Shown: piece by piece, positions 1 through 8,260 of the stretch
Layout of the letters: each line of letters opens with the position of its first letter
How positions within the stretch are numbered: position 1 is the first letter of the stretch
Assembly (NCBI GenBank): GCA_020199905.1
Contig: JAIVJS010000084.1
Span: 1-50,113, forward strand
Reading direction: 5' to 3'
DNA length: 50,113 nucleotides
DNA from: Acidobacteriota bacterium
GTDB taxonomy: Bacteria > Acidobacteriota > Thermoanaerobaculia > UBA5066 > Gp7-AA6
Notes under the pieces: model-generated
What the model was told of the DNA's origin: nothing
Databases searched by the model: none
The model's input: the letters and a program-made list of their open reading frames with translations, nothing else
Made by a program: the position numbers and the translations under genes

Positions 1-97
1 CCACTATTGACATTTAGATGTTCCACTACTAAATTCCGGGCGACTGGTTGTCGATCGCCCGGAATTTAGTAGTGGAACATCTAAATGTCAATAGTGG
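1..97. repeat. Perfect 43-bp inverted repeat (long hairpin) at the window edge
   Basis: Bases 1-43 are the exact reverse complement of bases 55-97, leaving an 11-base loop (44-54). The arms are AT-rich compared with the high-GC genes that follow and begin exactly at base 1, so the pairing may continue to the left. The outer part of each arm resembles the ends of some insertion sequences, but no transposase is present and I cannot name a family. The alternatives are two facing IS ends, a long terminator-like hairpin, or a fold-back artefact at a contig end. Confidence 0.9.
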
Positions 98-430
98 TGC
101 TACCATTCCTGAACTTCGGCCATTTCCAAGGCGGCGGTCCCGGCGTGCCGATCGATTTCGACCGGACGCAGTCGTCAAGTTTTCCGTCCGCCGGCCGCCG
201 GAAAACCCCGTTTGTCCGCCCCGGCCGCGATCAGGCGTCGGTAGCGCACACGCTCAGCCCGGACCGCCTCGGCTTGTCGCGGCCCCGGGCGAAGAAGTCC
301 AGAAACCCATCCCGGCTTGCGCGCCGGCGTCGCGCCGCGACACGCCGTCCCGGGGGATAAGGACGCCTCGAGAACGGAGAACCGGCCGCCGGTTCAGATA
401 TCCTTCCCTTCCCGCGAAGGAGGTTCGGAA
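98..430. other. Gene-free leader region before the pyrimidine operon
   Basis: No credible coding region was found here. Open frames exist on both strands, but their translations are Arg/Pro-rich and look like GC-skewed shadow frames. The only functional element I can point to is the Shine-Dalgarno sequence AAGGAGG at 417-423, seven bases before the ATG at 431. A promoter for the operon presumably lies here, but I could not identify its boxes. Confidence 0.5.
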
Positions 431-1930
431 ATGGCCAGCACCGCGCTCTCGGAAGGCACGACCCGCGGCACGCATCACGACGTGCCCGTTCTCCCAAACT
501 TCATCGGCGGCCGCTGGGTCGAGTCGTCCGCCCGGGAGTTTCAGGAAGTCACCAATCCAGCGAGGGGAGAGGTCATCGCCCGCGCTCCCCTGTCGTCCGC
601 CGCGGAAGTCGACCAGGCGGCCGCCGCCGCCAGAAAAGCCTTTCCGGCGTGGAGGGACACGCCCGTCGTGGCGCGGGCCCAGGTCCTCTTCCGTTTCAAA
701 GTCCTCCTGGAGGAGCATTTCGAGGAGCTCGCCCGGACCGTGACGACCGAGCACGGAAAGACCCTCGACGAGGCGCGCGGCAGCGTCCGGCGCGGAATCG
801 AATGCGTCGAGGTCGCCTGCGGGGCCCCGTCGCTCTCGATGGGGTACTCGCTCGAGAACATCTCCTCCGGTGTCGATTGCCAGGCGTACCGCCAGCCGGT
901 GGGCGTCTGCGCCGCAATCGCGCCTTTCAACTTCCCGGCCATGGTGCCCCTCTGGTTTCTTCCGTTCGCGATCGCCACCGGCAATACGATGGTCGTCAAG
1001 CCTTCCGAGCAGGTGCCGCTGTCCCAGAAGAGGATGATCGAGCTTCTCGAGCAGTGCGGCCTTCCGCCCGGCGTCGTGAACCTGGTCAACGGCGGGCGGG
1101 AAGTCGTGGAAGCGATCTGCGACCATCCGGAGATCTCCGCGGTGTCGTTCGTCGGCTCCACTCCGGTCGCCCGCGCGGTCTATCGGCGCGCGACACATTC
1201 CGGCAAGCGCGTTCAGGCTCTCGGCGGAGCGAAGAATTTCGTCGTGGTGATGCCGGACGCGGACTGGGACAGGGCGATCCCCGTGATCACCGAATCGTTT
1301 TACGGATGTGCGGGCGAGCGCTGCCTGGCTGGAAGCGTCCTCCTGCCCGTCGGGGAGGCGCATGCGAAGGCCCGCGAGCGTCTCACCGAATCCGCGGGCG
1401 CGCTCAAAGTCGGCGACGGGACCCAGAGCGACGTGGACATGGGCCCTGTCATCAGCGGGCGCCATCGCGAAAAAGTCCTTGGCTACATCGAGAAAGGCGT
1501 GGCGGAAGGGGCAGAGCTCCTTCTGGATGGAAGACAGGTGAGGGTTCGCGACCGCGAGAACGGATTCTTCGTCGGCCCGACCATTTTCGACGGCGTGACA
1601 CCCGAGATGGCCATCGGCCACGAGGAAATTTTCGGCCCTGTGGCATCGATCCATCCCGTCCGGACCCTCGAGGACGCCATCGCGGTGATGCACGCGCACC
1701 CGAACGCGAACGCGACGTCGATCTTCACGTCGAGCGGCAGGTCCGCCCGGGAGTTCGCGCGCCACGCGTCGGCGTCGATGGTGGGAGTGAACATCGGCGT
1801 CGCGGCGCCCATGGCGTATTTCCCCTTCGGCGGGTCGAAGGACAGTTTTTTCGGAGACCTGAAAGTGCACGGCCGCGACGCCTTCGACTTCTACACGGAC
1901 AAGAAGGTCGTGATCTCGCGGTGGTTCTAG
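431..1930 (+). CDS. mmsA: CoA-acylating (methyl)malonate-semialdehyde dehydrogenase
   Basis: A 499-residue aldehyde dehydrogenase of the MmsA family, which oxidises malonate or methylmalonate semialdehyde with NAD+ and CoA to acetyl-CoA or propionyl-CoA plus CO2. The catalytic cysteine is Cys298 in the motif GERCLAGS, characteristic of the CoA-acylating branch, and the C-terminal part has the usual EEIFGPV and PFGGSKDSFFGD signatures. The ATG at 431 follows AAGGAGG with seven bases spacing; an in-frame ATG at 317 gives an Arg-rich extension without a ribosome site. It heads a + strand operon with beta-ureidopropionase, dihydropyrimidinase and an aminotransferase. Its substrate here is therefore most likely malonate semialdehyde made from beta-alanine, which is inference from context. 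Confidence 0.93.
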   Translation: MASTALSEGTTRGTHHDVPVLPNFIGGRWVESSAREFQEVTNPARGEVIARAPLSSAAEVDQAAAAARKAFPAWRDTPVVARAQVLFRFKVLLEEHFEELARTVTTEHGKTLDEARGSVRRGIECVEVACGAPSLSMGYSLENISSGVDCQAYRQPVGVCAAIAPFNFPAMVPLWFLPFAIATGNTMVVKPSEQVPLSQKRMIELLEQCGLPPGVVNLVNGGREVVEAICDHPEISAVSFVGSTPVARAVYRRATHSGKRVQALGGAKNFVVVMPDADWDRAIPVITESFYGCAGERCLAGSVLLPVGEAHAKARERLTESAGALKVGDGTQSDVDMGPVISGRHREKVLGYIEKGVAEGAELLLDGRQVRVRDRENGFFVGPTIFDGVTPEMAIGHEEIFGPVASIHPVRTLEDAIAVMHAHPNANATSIFTSSGRSAREFARHASASMVGVNIGVAAPMAYFPFGGSKDSFFGDLKVHGRDAFDFYTDKKVVISRWF

Positions 1931-1963
1931 TCACGGGGTTTTGTTTCGGTGACCGGAGGACAC

Positions 1964-2836
1964 ATGCCACGGAAATTGCTGGGCGGCCTGATCCAGTGCG
2001 CGAACCCGATCTCGGATCCGAATGCCCCGACGAAAGAAATCTCGGACGCGGCGATCGAGGCCCACATTCCCCTGATCGAAGAAGCGGGCAAGCGCGGCGT
2101 TCAGATCCTGGGCCTCCAGGAGGTCTTCAACGGGCCGTATTTCTGTCCCTCCCAGGACGCGCGCTGGTATGACATGGCGGAGCCGGTGCCAGGCCCCACC
2201 ACGGAGCGCCTGGCGGAGTACGCGAAGAAGTACCGGATGGCGATGGTGATACCGGTCTACGAGCGCGAGCAGGCCGGCGTGTACTACAACACCGCCGCCG
2301 TGTATGACGCGGACGGCTCGTATCTGGGCAAGTACCGAAAGAACCACATTCCCCACACGTCGGGATTCTGGGAGAAATACTTCTTCAAGCCCGGCAACCT
2401 GGGCTACCCGGTCTTCCAGACGCGCTACGCGAAAGTGGGCGTCTACATCTGCTACGACCGCCACTTCCCGGAGGGGGCGCGGCTCCTCGGCTTGAACGGA
2501 GCGGAGATCGTCTTCAACCCGTCCGCGACCGTGGCCGGGCTCTCCCAGTACCTCTGGAAGCTCGAACAGCCGGCTCACGCCGTCGCCAACGGCTACTTCA
2601 TGGCCTGCAGCAACCGCGTCGGCACGGAGGCGCCCTGGAACATCGGCAAGTTCTACGGCTCCTCGTACTTCGTCGATCCGCGCGGCAACTTTCTTGCCGT
2701 CGCCTCCGAAGACAAAAACGAGCTCATTACGGCCGAGATGGACCTCGACATGATCGAGGAAGTCCGCCGCGTCTGGCAGTTCTACCGGGACCGCCGGCCC
2801 GAGACGTACGAAGCGATGGCGTCTCTCGTCGGATGA
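1964..2836 (+). CDS. pydC: Beta-ureidopropionase (N-carbamoyl-beta-alanine amidohydrolase)
   Basis: A 290-residue carbon-nitrogen hydrolase of the nitrilase superfamily. The catalytic triad is visible: Glu53 in GLQEVF, Lys126 in LGKYRKNHIPH and Cys163 in YICYDRHFPEG. The closest family by eye is beta-ureidopropionase, which hydrolyses N-carbamoyl-beta-alanine to beta-alanine, CO2 and ammonia, the third step of reductive pyrimidine breakdown. The ATG at 1964 is chosen because GGAGG lies at 1955-1959; a GTG at 1949 is in frame but has no ribosome site. Its stop overlaps the start of the dihydropyrimidinase gene (ATGA), implying translational coupling. The product is cytosolic with no signal peptide. 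Confidence 0.92.
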   Translation: MPRKLLGGLIQCANPISDPNAPTKEISDAAIEAHIPLIEEAGKRGVQILGLQEVFNGPYFCPSQDARWYDMAEPVPGPTTERLAEYAKKYRMAMVIPVYEREQAGVYYNTAAVYDADGSYLGKYRKNHIPHTSGFWEKYFFKPGNLGYPVFQTRYAKVGVYICYDRHFPEGARLLGLNGAEIVFNPSATVAGLSQYLWKLEQPAHAVANGYFMACSNRVGTEAPWNIGKFYGSSYFVDPRGNFLAVASEDKNELITAEMDLDMIEEVRRVWQFYRDRRPETYEAMASLVG

Positions 2837-4212
2837 CCACCACCCTCATCCGGAACGGGACGATCGCCACCGCGACCGATCTGTACCGCGGGGACGTCCT
2901 GATCGAGGGCGAGAAGATCTCCACGATCGGAACGGCGCTCACCATGCCGGCGGATGTCACGATCGACGCGTCGGGAAAATACGTCCTCCCGGGCGGAATC
3001 GACGTCCACACGCATCTCGACATGCCGTTTGGCGGGACGACTTCGGCCGACGACTTCGAGTCCGGCACCATCGCGGCCGCCCACGGCGGAACGACGTCCG
3101 TGGTGGACTTCGCGATTCAGTACCGCGGCCAGACGCTCCACCACGCCCGCGACGCGTGGATGGGGAAGGCGGACGGCAAAGCCGCGATCGACTACGGCTT
3201 CCACATGATCGTGACCGAGCTCGACGGCAAGGTGGAAGCGGAGATGGACGCCTTGGTCGGACAGGGGATCACCTCCTTCAAGCTCTTCATGGCGTATCCC
3301 GGCGTCTTCATGCTCGACGACGCGTCGATCTTCCGGGCGCTGCTCCGGACCCGCGAGAACGGCGGGACGATCTGCATGCACGCGGAGAACGGCGGCGTCA
3401 TCGACGTGCTCGTCCAGCGCGCGCTGGCGGAGGGGCACCGCGCTCCGAAGTATCACGCGCTGACGCGTCCTTCGCGAGCGGAGGGCGAGGCGACCCACCG
3501 GGCGATTGCTCTGGCCGAGATGGCGGACGTCCCGATCTACATCGTCCACCTCTCGGCAGCCGAAGCGCTGGAAAAGGTGACGGAGGCGCGGGACCGGGGC
3601 ATTCCCGCATACGCCGAGACATGCCCTCAGTACCTCTTTCTCTCCTACGCGAACTACGAGGAGCCGGGTTTCGAAGGCGCGAAATACGTCATGAGCCCGC
3701 CGCTGCGCGCCGCCGGCAACGAGGAGCGGCTCTGGCGCGGGCTCGCCGGAAACGACCTGCAGGCGATCTCAACCGACCACTGCCCTTTCTGCATGCAGGG
3801 ACAGAAGGAGCTCGGGAAGGACGACTTCTCGAAGATTCCCAACGGCGCTCCCGGAATCGAGACCCGGATGAGTCTCGTGTGGGACGGCGGCGTGCGAGCG
3901 GGACGGATCTCGATCAACCGGTTCGTCGAGCTGACGGCCACCTCCCCCGCGAAAATCTTCGGCCTCTTCCCCCGCAAGGGCACGATCGCCCCCGGCTCCG
4001 ACGCCGACATCGTCGTCTTCGATCCGGAGAAGAAGGTCACGCTGACGTCGAAGACGCTCCACATGAAGGTCGACTACAACCCGTACGAGGGCCGCGAGGT
4101 CACGGGCGCGGCGGAGACCGTGCTCTCCCGCGGCCGGGTCGTGATCGACCGCGGCCGGTTCGTCGGGAAGCCCGGAGCCGGCTCCTTTCTGAAGCGCGAT
4201 CCCAGGTCGTAG
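2833..4212 (+). CDS. hydA: Dihydropyrimidinase (D-hydantoinase family)
   Basis: A 459-residue cyclic amidohydrolase that opens dihydrouracil or dihydrothymine to N-carbamoyl-beta-amino acids. It has the binuclear-metal signature GIDVHTHLDMPFGG near residue 57, the lysine that becomes carboxylated in TSFKLFMAYPG, the metal ligands HAEN and IVHLSAAEA, and the late aspartate in STDHCPF. Length and motif order match the family. It starts at ATG 2833, overlapping the upstream stop by four bases. It converts the product of dihydropyrimidine dehydrogenase into the substrate of the preceding gene's enzyme. A dihydropyrimidine dehydrogenase (PreTA-like) is not in the window and may lie to the left. 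Confidence 0.93.
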   Translation: MTTTLIRNGTIATATDLYRGDVLIEGEKISTIGTALTMPADVTIDASGKYVLPGGIDVHTHLDMPFGGTTSADDFESGTIAAAHGGTTSVVDFAIQYRGQTLHHARDAWMGKADGKAAIDYGFHMIVTELDGKVEAEMDALVGQGITSFKLFMAYPGVFMLDDASIFRALLRTRENGGTICMHAENGGVIDVLVQRALAEGHRAPKYHALTRPSRAEGEATHRAIALAEMADVPIYIVHLSAAEALEKVTEARDRGIPAYAETCPQYLFLSYANYEEPGFEGAKYVMSPPLRAAGNEERLWRGLAGNDLQAISTDHCPFCMQGQKELGKDDFSKIPNGAPGIETRMSLVWDGGVRAGRISINRFVELTATSPAKIFGLFPRKGTIAPGSDADIVVFDPEKKVTLTSKTLHMKVDYNPYEGREVTGAAETVLSRGRVVIDRGRFVGKPGAGSFLKRDPRS

Positions 4213-4358
4213 GAGCGTGTCCGAGTGATGTCCGTCGCGAGCGCGGGGAGGCCGAAGCCAGAGCCAAAGCGCAGACCTGCTTTTTCGCGTGGGACCTTGC
4301 GGTACGCCTCCGCGCAGCAGGAGAGCACGAGGGAAGCCCAGTCGAAAGAGGAGGCTCG

Positions 4359-5693
4359 ATGAGCACCACGAAGACGTCCGCGCCCACGTCCGAGCTGACC
4401 CGCACGGTCCGCGAGAAGCACCGCGAGTTCCTGTTTCCCGCGACGATCCAGTACTACAAGGATCCGATCGTCCTCACCGAGGGGAAGGGCCTGCGCATTC
4501 GGGACGCCGACGGAAACGAGTATCTCGACTTCTTCGGCGGGATCCTGACCGTGTCCGTCGGCCACGCGAACGACCGCGTGAACGCCGCCGTCCGCGCCCA
4601 GATCGACCGGCTCTCGCACGTCTCGAGCCTCTATCCGTCGCTGCCGGTGGTGGAGCTCGCCGAGCGCCTCGCGCGGATCACTCCCGGCAACCTGAAGCAG
4701 ACGTGTTTCACCGCGTCCGGCACCGAGGCGGACGAGACGGCGGTGATGATGGCGGAGCTCGCGACCGGCTCGACCGAGATCATCGCGCTGCGCCACGGAT
4801 ACTCCGGCCGTTCGACGCTCGCGCAGTCTCTGACCGGGCACTCGACCTGGCGTCCGCTACCGTCGATGGTGCCGGGCGTCAAGCACGCCGTGTCTCCCTA
4901 CTGCTATCGCTGCCCGTTGCACCTGACCTATCCGAGCTGCGGGATCGCCTGCGCCCAGGATATTGACGAGCTCATCCGCACGACGACCACGGGGCGCATC
5001 GCGGCGTTCATCGCCGAGCCGATCCAGGGCGTCGGCGGCTTCATCACGCCCCCGCCCGAGTATTTCGAGATCGCCGTCTCGATCATCCGGAAGTTCGGCG
5101 GCGTCTTCATCTGCGACGAGGTGCAGACGGGCTTCGGGCGGACGGGCGGCACGATGTGGGGCATCGAGCACTGGGGCGTCCAGCCGGACATCATGACGGC
5201 GGCGAAGGGCATCGCGAACGGGCTGCCCCTCGGCATGACGATCGCGACACCCGAGATCGCGTCCGCCCTGAAGGCGCTCACGATCTCCACCTTCGGCGGC
5301 AACCCGGTGTCGACGGCGGCGGCCAACGCGACGATCCAGATCATCGAAGAGGAAGACCTCGTCGGGAACGCCGGCCGCATGGGAGCTTTGCTTCGCGCCG
5401 GCCTCGAAGAGCTGAAGGCCCGGTTCCCGCACTCGGTCGGCGACGTCCGCGGGATGGGTCTGATGCAGGCGATCGAGATGGTCGTCGACGAGGTGGCCCG
5501 CGATCGGACGCCCGACCCCGCGATGACGAACCGGGTGTTCGAAGCGGCTCGGGAACGCGGTCTCCTGATCGGCAAGGGGGGGCTCTACGGGAACTCGTTC
5601 CGGATCGCCCCGGCCCTGAACGTCACGGCTCCGGACGTGTCCGAGGCGCTCGCGATCCTCCACGACTCGCTCGCGGCGGCCGGCGCGCGCTGA
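4359..5693 (+). CDS. Class III aminotransferase, AGXT2 / beta-alanine aminotransferase type
   Basis: A 444-residue fold-type I PLP enzyme. The PLP lysine is in TAAKGIANGLPLG, and the upstream FICDEVQTGFGRTG supplies the conserved aspartate. A Cys-rich insert around residues 180-205 (CYRCPL, SCGIACA) and the overall sequence resemble alanine-glyoxylate aminotransferase 2 and plant PYD4-like enzymes. In this operon it would convert beta-alanine to malonate semialdehyde, feeding MmsA, with pyruvate or glyoxylate as amino acceptor (inference). The ATG at 4359 has a good GAGGAGG ribosome site just upstream; longer upstream reading is a shadow of hydA. A 146-base gap separates it from hydA, and I see nothing functional in that gap. 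Confidence 0.88.
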   Translation: MSTTKTSAPTSELTRTVREKHREFLFPATIQYYKDPIVLTEGKGLRIRDADGNEYLDFFGGILTVSVGHANDRVNAAVRAQIDRLSHVSSLYPSLPVVELAERLARITPGNLKQTCFTASGTEADETAVMMAELATGSTEIIALRHGYSGRSTLAQSLTGHSTWRPLPSMVPGVKHAVSPYCYRCPLHLTYPSCGIACAQDIDELIRTTTTGRIAAFIAEPIQGVGGFITPPPEYFEIAVSIIRKFGGVFICDEVQTGFGRTGGTMWGIEHWGVQPDIMTAAKGIANGLPLGMTIATPEIASALKALTISTFGGNPVSTAAANATIQIIEEEDLVGNAGRMGALLRAGLEELKARFPHSVGDVRGMGLMQAIEMVVDEVARDRTPDPAMTNRVFEAARERGLLIGKGGLYGNSFRIAPALNVTAPDVSEALAILHDSLAAAGAR

Positions 5694-5713
5694 CCGGAAA
5701 GCGCGCCGGTCTC

Positions 5714-7822
5714 ATGCCCGCCGTCGGCCAGAACGTCCTCCGCAAGGAGGGCCGTGGAAAGGTGACGGGAGCGGCGAAGTACGTCGACGACCTCTCGTTT
5801 CCGGGCATGCTGTATGGGTCCACGATCCGTTCGACGATCCCTTGCGGCCGGATCCGATCCACCAGGCCCGAGTTCGATCCGTCGGAGTGGGTGGTGGCCG
5901 GCGTCCCCGACATCCCCGGAAAGAACGTCATCGCGCTCATCGAAGACGATCAGCCCTGCCTGGCCGACGGGCGCGTGAGGCACGTCGCCGAGCCGATCCT
6001 TCTTCTCGCCCACGCGGACCGCGAGGCGCTCGCGGGAGCGAAGGTCGCGGTCGACTACGAGCCGGAGACGCCCGTCTACGATCCGGCGGCGTCGCCGCGG
6101 GTCTTCAAGGAGATCCTGATCGAGAAGGGCGACCTCGGAAAGGGATTTTCGCGCGCGGCCCGCGTCGTCGAAGGGGAATACCGCACCGGCCACCAGGAGC
6201 AGCTCTACATCGAGTGCAACGGCGTCATCGCGGTTCCGGAGAACGGCGGCATCACCGTCTACGGGTCGCTCCAGTGCCCCTACTACGTCCACAAGGCCCT
6301 GGTCGTGCTTCTCGGGCTCCCGCCCGAAAGGGTGCGCGTCGTGCAGACGGAGACGGGCGGCGGTTTCGGCGGCAAGGAGGAGTACCCCTCGATGCTCGCC
6401 GGCCACGCCTCGATTCTGGCTCTCAAGGCTGGCCGGCCGGTGAAGATGGTGTACGACCGCGTCGAAGACATGCTCGCCACGACCAAGCGCCATCCTTCGA
6501 TCGTCCGGCACAGGACCGGCGTCGCCTCGGATGGCAGGATCGTCGCGATGGACATCGACGTGCTGATGGACGGCGGCGCCTACCTGACTCTGTCGCCGGT
6601 CGTCCTCTCGCGGGGCGTCCTCCACGCGACCGGTCCGTACCGGTGCGACGACGTGCGGGTGCACGGCCGGGTGGTGATGACCAACACGCCCCCGAACGGG
6701 GCCTTCCGCGGCTTCGGCGCTCCGCAGACGCTCTTCGCCGCAGAAGTGCACATGGAGCGGATCTCTGAGGCGCTCGAGATGGATCCCGTTCGGCTACGGG
6801 AATTGAACCTCTTCCGGCCGGGTGACACGACGGCCACGGGGCAGGTTCTCGGGGCCGACTGCAGCGCGGCGGAGGTCCTGCGCGAGGCGGTGGCGCGCAC
6901 GGGGTTCGACGCTCGCCGGCAGGCCCTGTCGGGGACGAACGCCGGCATCGGGCTCTCCCTCTTCTTTCACGGGTCCGGCTTCACGGGCGGCGGCGAAGTC
7001 CGCCTCGCCTCTCGCGCCTCTCTCGCCCTGACTCCCACCGGGGCGAGGATCCTCGTCGGATCGACCGAGATCGGACAGGGGACGCGGACCATCCACGCGC
7101 AGATCGTGGCCGACGCGCTGGGGATCCCGTATGAGAACGTCGAGGTGTCGGATGCGGACACCGCGTGCGTGCCTGACAGCGGGCCCACCGTCGCATCCCG
7201 CACGTGCATGGTCGTCGGAAAGATCCTGCAGAACTGCGCGCTCGAAATGAAGGCGCGCCTGGGGAGTCTCTCGCCCGCGCGCTACCTCGAGCTCCACGGC
7301 CCCCTCGTCGTGACACGCGAGTACGAGAAGCCGGCGGAGCTCGAATGGAGCGACGAGACGTACCGCGGCGATGCGTACGGCGCCTACGGCTGGGGCTGCA
7401 ACGTCGCGGAGGTGGAGCGCGACCCCGACACCTTCGAGATCCGGCCCGTCCGCCTGACGGCAGTCTGTGAAATCGGAAAGGCGATCCATCCGACACTCGC
7501 CGCCGGCCAGATCGAGGGCGGGACCGCGCAGGGGATCGGCTACGCGATTCTCGAGGAGGTCGTGTTCCGCGACGGAGCGATGGCCAACGCGCAGATGACC
7601 AACTACGTGGTCCCGACGACGCTCGACACGCCGCCGATCGACGTGGTGATCCTCGAAAGCGCCTATCCGCACGGGCCTCACGGCGCCAAGGGAATCGGCG
7701 AGATGCCGATCGACGGCCCCGCGCCGGCGATCGTGAACGCGATACGGCACATGGGCGTGGATTTGCGCCAGATCCCGGCCACGCCCGAGCGGGTGATGGA
7801 GGCGTCCTGCGTTTCTCCCTGA
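5714..7822 (+). CDS. Xanthine dehydrogenase-type molybdopterin-binding large subunit
   Basis: A 702-residue member of the xanthine oxidase/aldehyde oxidase family, carrying the molybdenum cofactor and hydroxylating a purine (probably hypoxanthine and xanthine). The N-terminal a/b-hammerhead domain (GKVTGAAKYVDDL) is followed by the Moco domains: GGGFGGKEEY, the conserved NGAFRGFGAPQ, a GSTEIGQGT loop, and the glutamate base in GAKGIGEMP near the end. It is followed at once by an iron-sulfur and an FAD subunit, giving a three-subunit enzyme. Assignment to xanthine rather than another N-heterocycle rests on the nearby uricase and ureide genes. The ATG at 5714 has no obvious ribosome site and may be translationally coupled to the aminotransferase that stops at 5693. 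No XdhC-type cofactor chaperone is seen nearby. Confidence 0.88.
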   Translation: MPAVGQNVLRKEGRGKVTGAAKYVDDLSFPGMLYGSTIRSTIPCGRIRSTRPEFDPSEWVVAGVPDIPGKNVIALIEDDQPCLADGRVRHVAEPILLLAHADREALAGAKVAVDYEPETPVYDPAASPRVFKEILIEKGDLGKGFSRAARVVEGEYRTGHQEQLYIECNGVIAVPENGGITVYGSLQCPYYVHKALVVLLGLPPERVRVVQTETGGGFGGKEEYPSMLAGHASILALKAGRPVKMVYDRVEDMLATTKRHPSIVRHRTGVASDGRIVAMDIDVLMDGGAYLTLSPVVLSRGVLHATGPYRCDDVRVHGRVVMTNTPPNGAFRGFGAPQTLFAAEVHMERISEALEMDPVRLRELNLFRPGDTTATGQVLGADCSAAEVLREAVARTGFDARRQALSGTNAGIGLSLFFHGSGFTGGGEVRLASRASLALTPTGARILVGSTEIGQGTRTIHAQIVADALGIPYENVEVSDADTACVPDSGPTVASRTCMVVGKILQNCALEMKARLGSLSPARYLELHGPLVVTREYEKPAELEWSDETYRGDAYGAYGWGCNVAEVERDPDTFEIRPVRLTAVCEIGKAIHPTLAAGQIEGGTAQGIGYAILEEVVFRDGAMANAQMTNYVVPTTLDTPPIDVVILESAYPHGPHGAKGIGEMPIDGPAPAIVNAIRHMGVDLRQIPATPERVMEASCVSP

Positions 7823-8253
7823 ACGGGCGCGAGACCGACCTCTCGGCGCACCCGATGAAGCGGCTCCTCGACGTCCTCCGCGAAGACTGCGCGCTCACCG
7901 GCACCAAGGAGGGCTGCGGTGAAGGCGAGTGCGGGGCGTGCACCGTGCTGATCGACGGACAGGCCGTCAATTCCTGCCTCGTGCCATTCGCTCAGGTCGC
8001 CGGCTCTTCCGTCACGACCATCGAAGGTCTCACGGGCGCGGAGGCGCTCCAGTCGGCGTTCATACGGGAAGGCGGGGCCCAGTGCGGCATCTGCACGCCG
8101 GGAATGATCCTCGCCGCGGTCGCGCTCCCCAAAGACGCGGATCTCCAGGACATTCGCCGCGGGCTCGCGGGAAACATCTGCCGGTGCACCGGGTACGAGG
8201 GGATCTACCGGTCTCTTCGGGCCGCGGCGATTCCGGCCCGCGCTGCGGACTGA
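7807..8253 (+). CDS. Xanthine dehydrogenase-type [2Fe-2S] subunit
   Basis: A small iron-sulfur subunit passing electrons from Moco to FAD. The plant-ferredoxin-type cluster motif is CGEGECGACTV...NSCL, and the second cluster motif is QCGICTPGM...GNICRCTGY. Both are complete. The first in-frame ATG (7855) would delete the first strand of the ferredoxin fold. Homology extends upstream through RFSLNGRETDL to a CTG at 7807, which has GGAGG four bases before it (7798-7802) and overlaps the end of the large-subunit gene by 16 bases. I therefore place the start at CTG 7807 (148 aa), a non-canonical choice. The conservative alternative is ATG 7855 (132 aa). Confidence 0.82.
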   Translation: MRFSLNGRETDLSAHPMKRLLDVLREDCALTGTKEGCGEGECGACTVLIDGQAVNSCLVPFAQVAGSSVTTIEGLTGAEALQSAFIREGGAQCGICTPGMILAAVALPKDADLQDIRRGLAGNICRCTGYEGIYRSLRAAAIPARAAD

Positions 8254-8260
8254 CGCTTTC

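Noticed and set aside
48..743. Open reading frames over the first 750 bases on both strands
   Set aside because: Arg/Pro/Ser-rich translations in alternative frames of the real mmsA gene and its leader; no ribosome sites and no family resemblance.
2833..4212. Allantoinase as the identity of this amidohydrolase
   Set aside because: Motifs (HTHLDMPFGG, STDHCPF) and operon partners fit dihydropyrimidinase, and a clear allantoinase exists at 13148-14491.
3156..5693. An 845-residue frame covering hydA and the aminotransferase
   Set aside because: The first ~400 codons are an antisense-like shadow of hydA; the real aminotransferase begins at ATG 4359 with a ribosome site.
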